A stretch of DNA of 64,000 nucleotides from Georgenia sp. SYP-B2076 (GTDB lineage: Bacteria; Actinomycetota; Actinomycetes; Actinomycetales; Actinomycetaceae): contig NZ_RXOZ01000011.1 of the NCBI RefSeq assembly GCF_003991205.1, forward strand, positions 310,001-374,000. The letters run 5' to 3'. The notes below the pieces were generated by a model that made no database searches, was not told the origin of the DNA, and saw only the letters and a program-made list of their open reading frames with translations. Shown in pieces: positions 1 to 9,038 of the stretch (position 1 is its first letter; each line of letters begins with the position of its first letter). Position numbers and translations under genes: made by a program.

Positions 1-1110
1 CGGGTCCCACCCGACGACCTGCCCGATGCGCCGCAGCCGGTAGCGCACGGTGTTGGGGTGGACGTAGAGCCCGCGCGCCGCGCCCTCGAGCGAACGGCCC
101 TGCGCCACGTACTCCTCGAGGGTCTGGACGAGCGTCGCGCCGCCGGCCAGGAGCGGCTTGTACAGGTCCTCGATCAGGGTGCGGCGCGCGAGCGGGTCCC
201 CGTTGAGCATGCGCTCCGGGAGCAGCTCGTCCGCCATGATCGGGCGCGGTGCGCCGGGCCACGCGCGCACGGCGAGCAGGCCGGCCAGCGCGGCGCGCGC
301 CGAGCGCCCGGCGTCGCCCACCTCGCGCACCTCGGGACCGAAGACCACCGGGCCGGGGCCGAACCGGGGGAGCAGGGACTGGGCGGCCGCGCGCAGGTCG
401 CCCTCCCCGCCGAGGACGACCACGAGACGGTCCCCCTGGATGCCGACCAGCGCGTCCTGCGCGGCGCGCAGGCAGGCGCGCCGCAGGTCGGCCGTCCGCC
501 GCTCGTCGAGCGCCGCCTGGAGCTGGCCGACGACGACGATGGTGCGCCCGTGCCCCGACCAGCCGAGGGCCGCGATCCGGGAGCGCAGCGAGTCGTCGGA
601 GACACCGCGCACGAGCGAGTCGACCACCAGCGCCTCGAGGCGCGCGTCCCAGGCGCCGCGCGTCTCCGCCGCGCGGGCGTAGATCTCGGCCGCGGAGAAG
701 GCGACCTCGCGGGAGTAGACGAGCACGGCGTCGCGCAGGTCCCGCTGCTGCCCCGGCTCGGCCAGCTGCACGGCGTTGTCCTCGACGACCTCGACCACGA
801 TGCGCACGAGCTGGAGGGTGTGCTGCAGCGAGATCGACCGGGTCAGCTCCGGCGGGGCGGCACGGAAGATCTCCTGGGCGTTGTAGGAGCCGTTGGCCGG
901 CTCCTCGTACCAGGCGACGAAGGCGGCGATGCCGGCCTGGGCCACGAGGCCGATCCAGGAACGGTCCTCTGCGGCGAGCTGGCGGTACCACCCGAGCTCG
1001 GCGTCGAGCCGTCTGAGGGCCGCCGCCTTGAGCATGTCCGACCCGGCGCGTAGCCGGCGCACGACGTCGGGCCTGTCCTCCTCGCGCCCGGCGCGCTCGC
1101 TCACGGTCAT
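1..1110 (-). CDS. PucR-family helix-turn-helix regulator (partial, C-terminus off the left edge)
   Basis: DNA-binding regulator read from the ATG at 1110 toward the left edge without a stop; 370 residues are visible. The last ~40 visible residues hold the PucR C-terminal helix-turn-helix, with VHPNTVRYRLRRI as the clear signature. The middle (about residues 120-300) is the usual poorly conserved PucR sensing region. In Streptomyces the PucR-type regulator beside fabD (FasR) activates fatty acid synthesis genes, and M. tuberculosis has a homologue (Rv2242) beside aceE, so a FasR-like role is a reasonable inference and fabD may lie just outside the window. There is no Shine-Dalgarno before the ATG; a -10 box 8 bases upstream suggests a leaderless mRNA. 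Confidence 0.85.
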   Translation of the reverse strand, partial: MTVSERAGREEDRPDVVRRLRAGSDMLKAAALRRLDAELGWYRQLAAEDRSWIGLVAQAGIAAFVAWYEEPANGSYNAQEIFRAAPPELTRSISLQHTLQLVRIVVEVVEDNAVQLAEPGQQRDLRDAVLVYSREVAFSAAEIYARAAETRGAWDARLEALVVDSLVRGVSDDSLRSRIAALGWSGHGRTIVVVGQLQAALDERRTADLRRACLRAAQDALVGIQGDRLVVVLGGEGDLRAAAQSLLPRFGPGPVVFGPEVREVGDAGRSARAALAGLLAVRAWPGAPRPIMADELLPERMLNGDPLARRTLIEDLYKPLLAGGATLVQTLEEYVAQGRSLEGAARGLYVHPNTVRYRLRRIGQVVGWDP

Positions 1111-1118
1111 GGGAGGAG

Positions 1119-1124
1119 AGCATA
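1119..1124 (-). promoter_or_regulatory. -10 box TATGCT of the PucR-type gene
   Basis: TATGCT ends 8 bases before the ATG at 1110, so transcription should begin at or next to the start codon. No convincing -35 is seen. Confidence 0.5.
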
Positions 1125-1214
1125 GGGGCGCACGCGAAATTGTGGGATGCCTACAAACACCGCGGACGCCCGCGCCGTGCGTGCCATCGGACGGCGGCCC
1201 GGCGGCTCACCGGA

Positions 1215-1220
1215 TATGGT
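1215..1220 (+). promoter_or_regulatory. -10 box TATGGT of the 226-residue protein gene
   Basis: TATGGT lies 7 bases before the ATG at 1228. It fixes that ATG rather than the in-frame ATG at 1147 and implies a leaderless transcript, divergent from the PucR-type gene. Confidence 0.55.
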
Positions 1221-1227
1221 CGTATGC

Positions 1228-1908
1228 ATGGCATTCCTTGATCGGCTCTTCGCCTTGCTGTCGCGGAAGAAACCAGGGCACCTCGTCGGTGCGCGGCGGC
1301 CCTCGGCCGTGGCGCGCACCGAGGACGCCCCCCGGGAGGACCGTCTGAGGGCCAAGCTGATCGAAGACCCCAACGACATCGGCGCCTTCGTCGCGCTGGC
1401 CGAGCTCGTCCGGCGCCGCGCCGCCGGCGTGGGCCCCGCGGACCCGCTCACCGCCGAGCAGCTGCCCGCCGATGTCAAGCGGGCCTCCGACGTCGCGGTG
1501 TGGGCGCTGGCCGAGGAGATCGCCGGGAACCCCCGCGCCTGGTACGCCCTGGTCGAGCTGGGGCGCCTGTCCCTGGTGGACGACCACGAGGGCGCCATGC
1601 GCCGCCTCAACCACGCCTGCGAGCGGGAGACCACCGGACGCGCTCTGGCCGAGAGCGTCCGGATGCTGCGCGAGGCGGGCCTGCCCGGTGACGGCCTGGG
1701 CCTGGGCGTGGGGCACTGGTCGCCCAAGGACAACAGCATCGAGGCGGGCCGGCAGGTGGTGCTCGCCGCCCTCGAGGCCGGTCGGCCCGCCGACGCCCGC
1801 CGCCACCTGGAGTCGCTAGGCCAGGCGCGCGACCACGCGGCGGCCGTCACCGCCGCCCGGGAGCTCGAGCCGCTCGTCGCCCGCGCCGAGGTCGGCAACG
1901 AGGTTTGA
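1228..1908 (+). CDS. Conserved hypothetical protein, helical-repeat (TPR-like)
   Basis: 226-residue protein of unknown function. The first ~15 residues (MAFLDRLFALLSRKK) form a hydrophobic then basic segment that could be an amphipathic or membrane-touching helix. Residues ~45-150 look like paired helices rich in Ala, Leu and Glu with a repeated W-A-L/Y-A-L spacing, reminiscent of tetratricopeptide repeats, but I cannot assign a named family. An in-frame ATG exists 81 bases upstream, but the -10 box at 1215-1220 sits 7 bases before the ATG at 1228, which makes that the likely start. It is transcribed away from the PucR-type regulator and toward aspA, 208 bases upstream of it. The stop codon lies inside a tandem repeat (1891-1996). 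Confidence 0.75.
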   Translation: MAFLDRLFALLSRKKPGHLVGARRPSAVARTEDAPREDRLRAKLIEDPNDIGAFVALAELVRRRAAGVGPADPLTAEQLPADVKRASDVAVWALAEEIAGNPRAWYALVELGRLSLVDDHEGAMRRLNHACERETTGRALAESVRMLREAGLPGDGLGLGVGHWSPKDNSIEAGRQVVLAALEAGRPADARRHLESLGQARDHAAAVTAARELEPLVARAEVGNEV

Positions 1909-1996
1909 GGCGTCCGCCGCGGTCGGCGACGGGGCCTGGGGCGTTCGCCGCGGACGGCGATGACGTCTGAGGCGGACGGCAGCGACGTCTGAGGCG
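1891..1996 (+). repeat. 22-nt imperfect repeat array spanning the gene's stop codon (4 copies)
   Basis: Copies at 1891-1912, 1922-1943, 1953-1974 and 1975-1996. The first is the last few codons plus TGA of the preceding gene; the last two are almost identical and share GACGTCTGAGGCG. The first three copies are separated by a 9-nt spacer that is itself conserved (T(C/T)CGCCGCG), so the ancestral unit was 31 nt. Confidence 0.75.
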
Positions 1997-2116
1997 CGCC
2001 CGCGCGAGCGGCCCGGGGATCGCCCGCCGGCAGGCCACGCCGGCGCTAGCATCGGTTACGGACGTCGCGGTGGCACCGCGCCCGGCCCGGGCCCACGCCG
2101 CGGCAAGAGGACGGGC

Positions 2117-3574
2117 ATGACAACGAGGATCGAAGAAGATCTGCTCGGGGCGCGGGCCGTTCCCGCCGACGTGTACTACGGGATCCACACCGTCCGCGCG
2201 ATGGAGAACTTCCAGCTGAGCAACACCCGGGTCAGCGACGTGCCCGACCTCGTGCGCGGCATGGTGCAGGTGAAGAAGGCGTCCGCCCTCGCCAACCGCG
2301 AGCTGCAGACCATCCCCGCCGAGATCGCGGACGCCATCGTGGCGGCCTGCGACGACGTCCTCGTCGCCGGCCGCTGCCTCGACCAGTTCCCGGTCGACGT
2401 GTTCCAGGGGGGCGCGGGGACCTCGGTGAACATGAACACCAACGAGGTCATCGCGAACCTCGCCCTGGAGCACCTAGGCGTGGGCAAGGGCCGCTACGAC
2501 GTCGTCAACCCCAACGACCACGTGAACAAGAGCCAGTCGACCAACGACGCCTATCCCACGGGGTTCCGGATCGCCCTCCACCGGGCGGTCACCAGGCTCG
2601 CCCTCGAGGTGGAACGGCTCGCGCTGGCGTTCAGCGACAAGGCCGCGGAGTTCTCCGGCATCCTCAAGATGGGCCGCACCCAGCTCCAGGACGCCGTGCC
2701 CATGACCCTGGGCCAGGAGTTCACCGCCTTCGGCGTCGTCCTGGCCGAGGAGCTCAGGCAGCTCTCCCACGCGCAGGCACTCCTCCTCGAGGTCAACCTC
2801 GGGGCGACGGCGATCGGCACCGGCCTGAACACACCCGCGGGCTACCCGCGGATCGCCGTGGCGAAGCTGGCCGAGGTCACCGGGCTGCCCGTCGTCCCCG
2901 CCGAGAACCTCATCGAGGCGACGTCGGACACCGGCGCCTACGTGTCCATGCACGCCGCGGTGAAGCGCACCGCGGTGAAGCTGGGCAAGATCTGCAACGA
3001 CCTCCGGCTGCTGTCCTCGGGACCGCGGGCGGGGCTGGGGGAGATCAACCTCCCGGAGTGCCAGGCCGGCTCGTCGATCATGCCGGCGAAGGTGAACCCG
3101 GTCATCCCCGAGGTCGTCAACCAGGTCTGCTTCAAGGTCATGGGCAACGACGTCACCGTCACGATGGCCGCGGAGGCCGGCCAGCTCCAGCTCAACGTCA
3201 TGGAGCCGGTGATCGCCCAGGCGCTCTTCGAGTCCATCTCCCTGCTGACGAGGGCGTGCGTGGCGCTGCGCGAGCGGTGCGTCGTCGGCATCACCGCCAA
3301 CGCGGAGGTGTGCCGAGCCAACGTGCTGAACTCCATCGGGATCGTGACGTTCCTCAACCCGATCATCGGCCACCACAACGGCGACCTCGTCGGCCGCGAG
3401 TGCGCCCGCACCGGGAAGAACGTGCGCGAGGTGGTCCTCGAGATGGGCCTGCTCACCGAGGAGCAGCTCGACGACATCCTCTCGACCGACAACCTCATGC
3501 GGCCCCAGTACCGCGGGCGGCGGTACGAGGGGCAGGACCCGACGACGCTCTCGCCCGGCGTCCCGCTGGGCTGA
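2117..3574 (+). CDS. aspA: Aspartate ammonia-lyase
   Basis: Cytoplasmic enzyme that reversibly splits L-aspartate into fumarate and ammonia, linking nitrogen metabolism to the TCA cycle. The 485-residue length fits the aspartase/fumarase superfamily. The flexible-loop signature [11 protein letters not shown] occupies residues 318-328 and carries the catalytic serine; the substrate-binding stretch [10 protein letters not shown] near residue 107 and [13 protein letters not shown] near residue 140 are also typical. The TNDAYPT motif and close similarity to AspA favour aspartase over fumarase C (inference). The start is an ATG with an AAGAGG ribosome site about 6 bases upstream; a TAGCAT at 2048-2053 may be its -10. 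The gene ends in a hairpin shared with the convergent aceE. Confidence 0.93.
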   Translation: MTTRIEEDLLGARAVPADVYYGIHTVRAMENFQLSNTRVSDVPDLVRGMVQVKKASALANRELQTIPAEIADAIVAACDDVLVAGRCLDQFPVDVFQGGAGTSVNMNTNEVIANLALEHLGVGKGRYDVVNPNDHVNKSQSTNDAYPTGFRIALHRAVTRLALEVERLALAFSDKAAEFSGILKMGRTQLQDAVPMTLGQEFTAFGVVLAEELRQLSHAQALLLEVNLGATAIGTGLNTPAGYPRIAVAKLAEVTGLPVVPAENLIEATSDTGAYVSMHAAVKRTAVKLGKICNDLRLLSSGPRAGLGEINLPECQAGSSIMPAKVNPVIPEVVNQVCFKVMGNDVTVTMAAEAGQLQLNVMEPVIAQALFESISLLTRACVALRERCVVGITANAEVCRANVLNSIGIVTFLNPIIGHHNGDLVGRECARTGKNVREVVLEMGLLTEEQLDDILSTDNLMRPQYRGRRYEGQDPTTLSPGVPLG

Positions 3575-3580
3575 GACGAC

Positions 3581-3619
3581 GGCGGCCGGCGGCCCCGTGA
3601 GGGGACCGCCGGCCGTCGC
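3581..3619. terminator. Bidirectional hairpin terminator between aspA and aceE
   Basis: GC-rich inverted repeat: GGCCGGCGG on the left pairs with CCGCCGGCC on the right, with further pairing CCCC/GGGG around a short GTGA loop. There is no T-run. It lies between convergent stop codons. Confidence 0.7.
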
Positions 3620-3650
3620 CGTGCGTCGCTGACGCCGGTGCGCGCCTGGG

Positions 3651-6395
3651 TCAGGCGTCGCCGCCCGCCGAGCCGGACTCGCCGGCGCGGACGTTGAACA
3701 GGTCGTACTTCTCGATCGCCTGACGCGGGATGTCCCGGTCGATCTCCCCGCGGTCGGCCAGGGCCTGGAGCGCGCGGACGGCCATGGAGTGGGCGTCGAT
3801 GTGCAGCTGGCGCCGGGCCGCCGGGCGGGTGTCGGAGTAGCCGAAGCCGTCCGCGCCCAGCGTGTAGTACTCGCCGGGAACCCACTGGCGGATCGAGTCC
3901 TGGACCTGGTGCTCGAAGTCGCTGGTGGCCACGAACGGGCCGCCCGCGTCACGGAGCTTGGTCGTGACGTAGGCCTCGCGGCGCTCCTGCTCCGGGTGGA
4001 GGAAGTTGTGCTTCTCCACGTCGAGGCCGTCGCGGCGCAGCTCGTACCAGCTCGTCACCGACCACACGCCGGCCCGCACGCCCCAGTCCTGGGCGAGCAG
4101 CTCGCGGGCGTGGAGCGCCCACGGCACGCCGACGCCGGAGGCGAGCAGCTGGGTGCGCGGGCCGTCCCCCTCGGGCTCGGCGATGCGGTAGATGCCCCTG
4201 AGGATGCCCTCGACGTCCACGTTCTCGGGCTCGGCCGGCTGGTGCATCGGCTCGTTGTACACCGTGAGGTAGTACATGACGTTCGGGTCGCGGGGGTCCT
4301 CGCCGTACATCCGCTGGAGGCCGTCCTTGACGATGTGGCGGATCTCGTAGGCGTAGGCGGGGTCGTAGTGGACGAACGCCGGGTTGGTCGAGGCCAGCAC
4401 CGGGGAGTGCCCGTCCATGTGCTGGGTGCCCTCGCCCGCCAGCGTGGTCTTGCCCGCGGTGGCGCCGATGACGAACCCGCGGGCCAGCTGGTCCCCGGCG
4501 GCCCAGAACTGGTCGCCGGTGCGCTGGAAGCCGAACATCGAGTAGAAGATGTAGAACGGGATCATCGGCTCGCCGTGGGTGGCGTAGGTGGTGCCAACCA
4601 CCTGCATGGCCGCGGCGGACCCGGCCTCGTTGATCCCGGTGTGGAGGATCTGCCCCTGCTCGGACTCCTTGTAGCTGAGCATGAGGTCGTGGTCCACGGA
4701 GGTGTAGTTCTGCCCGTGGACGTTGTAGATCTTCGCCGTCGGAAAGATCGAGTCCAGGCCGAAGGTGCGGGCTTCGTCCGGGATGATCGGCACGAGGCGC
4801 TTGCCGATCTCCTTGTCCTTCATCAGCTCCTTGAGGAGGCGGACCAGGCCCATCGTGGTGGCCACCTCCTGGTGGCCGGACCCCTTGGCCAGGACCTGGT
4901 ACGGCTTGTCGTCCGGGAGGGTCAGCTTCTTGCCGTTGTCCCGCCGTTCCGGCACGAAGCCGCCGAGGGCCTTGCGGCGCTCAAGCATGTACGCCAGCGC
5001 CGGGTCGTCGTCCGCCGGGCGGTAGTACGGGGCGTTGTAGGGGTCGTCGAGCTGCTCGTCGCTGATCGGGATGCGCAGCGAGTCGCGGAGCATCTTCAGG
5101 TCGCCGGTCTTCATCTTCTTCATCTGGTGGGTCGAGTTGCGACCCGCGAAGCTGGAGCCGAGGCCGTAGCCCTTGACGGTGTGGGCGAGGACGACAGTGG
5201 GCTGACCGGTGTGCTCGGTGGCGGCCTTGTAGGCGGCGTAGATCTTGCGGTAGTCGTGCCCGCCGCGCTTGAGCGCCCAGATCTCGTCGTCGGTCATGTT
5301 CTTGACGAGCTCCTTGGTGCGCGGGTCGCGACCGAAGAAGTGCTCACGCACGTAGGCGCCGTCGTTGGCCTTGTAGGTCTGGTAGTCGCCGTCGAGCGTG
5401 TCGTTCATGAGGTTGACGAGCGCGCGGTCCTTGTCGGCGTTGAGCAGGGCGTCCCACTCGCGGCCCCACATGACCTTGATGACGTTCCAGCCGGCGCCGC
5501 GGAACTGCGCCTCGAGCTCCTGGATGATCTTGCCGTTGCCCCGCACGGGGCCGTCGAGGCGCTGCAGGTTGCAGTTGACGACGAACGTGAGGTTGTCGAG
5601 GTTCTGCCAGGCCGCCTGCTGGAGCATGCCGCGAGACTCGGGCTCGTCCATCTCGCCGTCGCCCAGGAACGCCCAGACGTGCTGCTGGGAGGTGTCCTTG
5701 ATGCCCCGGTCGTTCAGGTAGCGGTTGACCCACGCCTGGTAGATCGCCTCGGCGGGACCCAGGCCCATGGAGACCGTGGGGAACTCCCAGAAGTCCTCCA
5801 TCCGGCGGGGGTGGGGGTAGGAGGGCAGGCCGCGGCCGCCCTCGGGGTGGGAGTACTCCTGGCGGAACCCGTCCAGGTCCGTCTCGGTGAGGCGGCCCTC
5901 GAGGAACGCGCGGGCGTAGTTGCCGGGGGAGGCGTGGCCCTGGAAGAAGACCTGGTCGCCGCCGCCCGGGTGGTCCTTGCCGCGGAAGAAGTGGTTCAGG
6001 CCGACCTCGTAGAGCGTCGCCACGGAGGCGTAGGAGGAGATGTGCCCGCCCACGCCGATGTCCGGGCGCTGGGCGCGGGTGACCATCACGGCGGCGTTCC
6101 AGCGGATCCAGCCGCGGTACTTGCGCTCGACGGCTTCGTCGCCGGGGAAGTAGGGCTCCTCGTGCACGCCGATGGTGTTGACGTACGGCGTGGTGACCGG
6201 GTTGGGGATCGCCACGCTGCGCTCACGGGCGCGCTTGAGCAGGTTGAGGAGGATGTAGCGGGCGCGGGGTCCCCCGCGCTCCTCGACGAGGCCGTCGAAG
6301 GAGTCCAACCACTCCTGCGTCTCCTCGCTGTCGATGTCCTTCACCTGGCTGAGCAGCCCGTTGATCAGGGGTGAGGACTCGTCTCGTGAACTCAC
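3651..6395 (-). CDS. aceE: Pyruvate dehydrogenase E1 component, homodimeric type
   Basis: Thiamine-diphosphate enzyme that decarboxylates pyruvate and acetylates the lipoyl arm of E2; 914 residues, as expected for the homodimeric AceE type (E. coli 887). The ThDP motif GDGEMDEPE begins near residue 244 and ends in NLTFVVNCN; the loop [10 protein letters not shown] and the segment [15 protein letters not shown] are AceE-like. The open frame runs to 6449, but a GTG at 6395 preceded by AGAGGGA is the likely start ([15 protein letters not shown]). Partner subunits E2 and E3 are encoded at 40.6-43.8 kb and lipoate synthesis at 34-35.9 kb. The divergent 293-bp region contains a weak CRP/GlxR-like site. 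Confidence 0.96.
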   Translation of the reverse strand: MSSRDESSPLINGLLSQVKDIDSEETQEWLDSFDGLVEERGGPRARYILLNLLKRARERSVAIPNPVTTPYVNTIGVHEEPYFPGDEAVERKYRGWIRWNAAVMVTRAQRPDIGVGGHISSYASVATLYEVGLNHFFRGKDHPGGGDQVFFQGHASPGNYARAFLEGRLTETDLDGFRQEYSHPEGGRGLPSYPHPRRMEDFWEFPTVSMGLGPAEAIYQAWVNRYLNDRGIKDTSQQHVWAFLGDGEMDEPESRGMLQQAAWQNLDNLTFVVNCNLQRLDGPVRGNGKIIQELEAQFRGAGWNVIKVMWGREWDALLNADKDRALVNLMNDTLDGDYQTYKANDGAYVREHFFGRDPRTKELVKNMTDDEIWALKRGGHDYRKIYAAYKAATEHTGQPTVVLAHTVKGYGLGSSFAGRNSTHQMKKMKTGDLKMLRDSLRIPISDEQLDDPYNAPYYRPADDDPALAYMLERRKALGGFVPERRDNGKKLTLPDDKPYQVLAKGSGHQEVATTMGLVRLLKELMKDKEIGKRLVPIIPDEARTFGLDSIFPTAKIYNVHGQNYTSVDHDLMLSYKESEQGQILHTGINEAGSAAAMQVVGTTYATHGEPMIPFYIFYSMFGFQRTGDQFWAAGDQLARGFVIGATAGKTTLAGEGTQHMDGHSPVLASTNPAFVHYDPAYAYEIRHIVKDGLQRMYGEDPRDPNVMYYLTVYNEPMHQPAEPENVDVEGILRGIYRIAEPEGDGPRTQLLASGVGVPWALHARELLAQDWGVRAGVWSVTSWYELRRDGLDVEKHNFLHPEQERREAYVTTKLRDAGGPFVATSDFEHQVQDSIRQWVPGEYYTLGADGFGYSDTRPAARRQLHIDAHSMAVRALQALADRGEIDRDIPRQAIEKYDLFNVRAGESGSAGGDA

Positions 6396-6688
6396 GCGTT
6401 CCCTCTTTCGATTCTGGCGTCGACGGTGACGACGCTCGCGGTGGCACACCTTCGTTCAGGTCACGACCATTGTCATGCCTTGACCGGCGCGGAGGCGAGC
6501 CTTGAGGCTGCGTGGCAGTGTGACCCTTCCGACAACAGGGACCGGGTGCATCGACTCACTATCCTCCCGGACGTGCGGGCTTGCACGGACGGGCCCCGCT
6601 ACGGTGGGCTTGAGCACACAGGGCGGAGCCGGGCACCACCGGTCCGCCGAACAAGAGGGCCCGCGGGCCCGGGAAAGGCAGGACACAC

Positions 6689-7111
6689 GTGGCAGGCAGC
6701 GCGGGCGCGGAAGCCGCCAGCAGGTTCGGCTTCACCACCGGGCAGGTCATCCAGGAGTTCGGCTACGACGACGACGTCGACCCTGCGGTGCGCGACCTGG
6801 TGGAGCAGGCCACCGGTTCCGAGCTGGTCGACGAGGACTACGGCGACGTGTGTGACGGCACGTTGATCTGGTGGCGCGAGGACGACGCCGAGCACGAGGA
6901 CCTGACGGACCTGCTGGTCGACGCGGGGGCCAACCTCGACGACGGCGGTCTGATCTGGGTCATGACGCCGAAGCCCGGCCGCCCCGGGCACGTGCGCCCG
7001 GGAGACATCGAGGAGGCCGCGCAGACGGCGGGCATGCACGCCACGTCCGCCGTGTCCGCGGCGGACGCCTGGCTGGGCATCCGGATCGCCTCGCGCAGCC
7101 GCGGGCGCTGA
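6689..7111 (+). CDS. DUF3052 family protein
   Basis: Small acidic soluble protein of 140 residues and unknown function. It matches the actinobacterial DUF3052 pattern: FGFTTGQVIQEFGYDDDVD near residue 13, then ELVDEDYGDVCDGTLIWWRE and a C-terminal PGHVRPGDIEEAAQTAG stretch. The start is a GTG at 6689 with a weak AGG-containing ribosome site. The stop is followed after one base by the ahpE start codon, so the two are translationally coupled. The same pair (Rv2239c and ahpE Rv2238c) sits near aceE in M. tuberculosis. A possible -10 (TACGGT, 6600-6605) would leave an untranslated leader of about 75 bases. Confidence 0.85.
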   Translation: MAGSAGAEAASRFGFTTGQVIQEFGYDDDVDPAVRDLVEQATGSELVDEDYGDVCDGTLIWWREDDAEHEDLTDLLVDAGANLDDGGLIWVMTPKPGRPGHVRPGDIEEAAQTAGMHATSAVSAADAWLGIRIASRSRGR

Positions 7112-7112
7112 C

Positions 7113-7631
7113 GTGGGCGGACCGGCCGGTCCGCCGCTCCTCCGCGCGACGGGAGGCGTCCCGGTCGGGACGCCGGCGCCCGACTTCGAGCTGCCCGACA
7201 CGCAGGGCACGCCGGTGCGGCTCAAAGCGCTGCGCGGCTCGCCGGTGGCAGTCGTGTTCTTCCCGTTCGCCTTCTCGCGGACCTGCAGCTCCGAGCTGTG
7301 CGAGCTGCGCGACAACCTCGGCGACTTCGCGGAGCGTGGCGTCCGCCTCCTCGGGATCTCCACGGACGCGATGTTCGCGCAGCGGGCGTGGGCGGAGCAG
7401 GAGGGGTTCGGTTTCGACCTGCTCTCCGACTTCTGGCCGCACGGCGCGGTCGCCCGGGCCTACGGCGTGCTCGACGAGGCGAACGGCCACGCCCTGCGGG
7501 GAAGCTTCCTCGTCGACGCGAACGGTCTGGTGCGCTGGAGCATCGTCAACCCCCGGGGCCAGGCGCGCGCCCTCTCGTCCTACCGTGCCGCGCTGGCAGG
7601 GCTGGACCGGCCCGGGAGCGGACTGCTCTAG
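7113..7631 (+). CDS. ahpE: AhpE-type peroxiredoxin
   Basis: Thiol peroxidase that reduces hydroperoxides; 172 residues. The peroxidatic cysteine is Cys58 in the loop FPFAFSRTCSSELC, and a second cysteine follows at Cys63, unlike the one-Cys form of M. tuberculosis AhpE (from memory), so a resolving role for Cys63 is possible but unproven. LLSDFWPHGAVARAYGV is strongly AhpE-like. The assigned GTG at 7113 is one base after the DUF3052 stop; an alternative GTG downstream (VPVGTPAPDFEL) would remove ~16 residues that the family often lacks. A tRNA-Val gene follows 28 bases after the stop. Confidence 0.9.
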   Translation: MGGPAGPPLLRATGGVPVGTPAPDFELPDTQGTPVRLKALRGSPVAVVFFPFAFSRTCSSELCELRDNLGDFAERGVRLLGISTDAMFAQRAWAEQEGFGFDLLSDFWPHGAVARAYGVLDEANGHALRGSFLVDANGLVRWSIVNPRGQARALSSYRAALAGLDRPGSGLL

Positions 7632-7659
7632 GCTGTGCCGCGCGGGCAGACCCGCGCAG

Positions 7660-7736
7660 GGGCCTGTAGCTCAGTTGGTCAGAGCGCCGCGCTTACACCG
7701 CGGAGGTCGTCGGTTCGAGACCGGCCGGGCCCACCA
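7660..7736 (+). tRNA. tRNA-Val (anticodon UAC)
   Basis: 77 nt including an encoded CCA. GGGCCTG pairs with CGGGCCC to form the acceptor stem, with A as discriminator. The anticodon stem CCGCG/CGCGG encloses the loop CTTACAC, anticodon TAC at 7694-7696. The T-arm contains GGTTCGAGACC and the D-arm TAGCTCAGTTGGTCAGAGC. Confidence 0.97.
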
Positions 7737-7837
7737 CGTTCTCTTCGTGCGAGACGCACCCACCGCCACGGTGCGGCGCCGGCCGGGCGTGCGCGCGCCG
7801 TCGTGTGCCGCACCGTCTGGCGCCCCGCGCGCGCCGG

Positions 7838-7843
7838 TAGGCT
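7838..7843 (+). promoter_or_regulatory. -10 box TAGGCT of the Nif3-family gene
   Basis: TAGGCT ends 7 bases before the ATG at 7851, implying a leaderless operon transcript and deciding the start codon over the longer open frame from 7635. Confidence 0.6.
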
Positions 7844-7850
7844 CACCGCC

Positions 7851-9038
7851 ATGCCACCGCTCACCCTCGCCGACGTCGTCGACCTCCTCGAGGGCCGCTA
7901 CCCGCCGGGGACGGCCGAGGAGTGGGACGCCGTCGGGCTGGTGACCGGGGACCCCGCGGACGCCGTCGAGAAGGTCATGCTCGCCGTCGACCCGACCCTC
8001 GAGGTGGTGAGCGACGCCCTGGAGTGGGGCGCGGACCTGCTCGTCACGCACCACCCGCTGTACCTGCGCGGCACCTCGACGGTCGCGGCGACGAGCCCCA
8101 AGGGCCAGGTGGTGCAGTCCCTCATCCGCGGCGGCTGCGCGCTGTACACCGCCCACACCAACGCCGACGCCGCGGCGGACGGCGTGGCGCACGCCCTGGC
8201 GGACCTGCTCGGCCTCGTCGGTACCCGCCCGATCGAGCCGCTGCCCGGCACGGCCCTGGACACCCTGGCGACGTTCGTCCCGCGCGAGCACACCCAGCGC
8301 CTCCTCGACGCCCTCGCCGCGGCCGGCGCGGGCCGCCTCGGGGACTACGAGCGCGCCGCGTTCCTCTCGCCGGGCACGGGGACCTTCCGGCCGCTGCCGG
8401 GGGCGCGTCCCGCCGTCGGCGCGGTCGGTGTCGTCGAGGACGTGGCGGAGGACCGGATCGAGGTCGTCCTGCCGCGTGCGCGCAGGACGGCGGTGCTCGA
8501 CGCCCTGCGCGGCGCCCACCCCTACGAGGAGCCTGCCTTCACGCTCGTGGCCCAGGCGGCGCAGGACGCAGCGACCGGCACGGGCCGGATCGGGCTGCTG
8601 CCCGCGCCGATGACCCTGCGCGCCTTCGGCGAACGGGTGGCCGCGGCGCTGCCCGCCACGCCCCAGGGCATCCGCATCGGGGGTGACCTCGACGCAGAGG
8701 TCCGCACCGTCGCGGTGTGCGGGGGAGCGGGCGACTCCCTGCTGGGGCAGGTGCGCCGGCTCGGCGCCGACGTCTACCTCACCGCCGACCTGCGCCACCA
8801 CCCCGCGTCCGAGCACCTCGCGGGCGGTCGGCCCTACCTCGTCGACGCCACCCACTGGGCAAGCGAGTGGCCATGGCTGCCGCGCGCCGCCGAGGTCCTG
8901 CGTTCCGATGCACGGGCTCGCGGCGTTAGGTTGGACCTGCGGGTCTCCTCCCGGGTCACCGACCCGTGGAGCCTGCACCTCGGACAACAGCACAGCAGCG
9001 AGCCTGGCTCGACGCAGAACGAAGGAGCACGCCCGTGA
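7851..9038 (+). CDS. Nif3-like dinuclear metal centre hexameric protein
   Basis: 395-residue member of the Nif3/YbgI family (GTP cyclohydrolase 1 type 2-like), whose true reaction is unsettled. Metal ligands expected for the family are visible: the His pair in LLVTHHPLYLRG near residue 65, Asp in HTNADAAADG near residue 105, and His and Glu in DATHWASEW close to the C-terminus. A PII-like insert (about residues 180-260) is suggested by HPYEEPAFTL. The open frame extends to 7635, through the tRNA, but the -10 box 7 bases before the ATG at 7851 marks the real start. The stop overlaps the next start codon by 4 bases (GTGA), and the next ribosome site GAAGGAG lies within this gene. Confidence 0.9.
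   Translation: MPPLTLADVVDLLEGRYPPGTAEEWDAVGLVTGDPADAVEKVMLAVDPTLEVVSDALEWGADLLVTHHPLYLRGTSTVAATSPKGQVVQSLIRGGCALYTAHTNADAAADGVAHALADLLGLVGTRPIEPLPGTALDTLATFVPREHTQRLLDALAAAGAGRLGDYERAAFLSPGTGTFRPLPGARPAVGAVGVVEDVAEDRIEVVLPRARRTAVLDALRGAHPYEEPAFTLVAQAAQDAATGTGRIGLLPAPMTLRAFGERVAAALPATPQGIRIGGDLDAEVRTVAVCGGAGDSLLGQVRRLGADVYLTADLRHHPASEHLAGGRPYLVDATHWASEWPWLPRAAEVLRSDARARGVRLDLRVSSRVTDPWSLHLGQQHSSEPGSTQNEGARP

Noticed and set aside
3789-6374. Very long plus-strand open frame (861 codons) opposite aceE
   Set aside because: It is an antisense shadow of aceE: composition is Val/Gly/His/Arg-rich with no domain. High GC leaves few stop codons in the opposite frame. The same applies to long frames at 9742-11778, 22083-23909, 29690-31321 and 36577-38877.
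6426-6866. Open frame overlapping the DUF3052 start in another frame
   Set aside because: No family-like sequence and no ribosome site; the DUF3052 protein and its coupling to ahpE explain the region.
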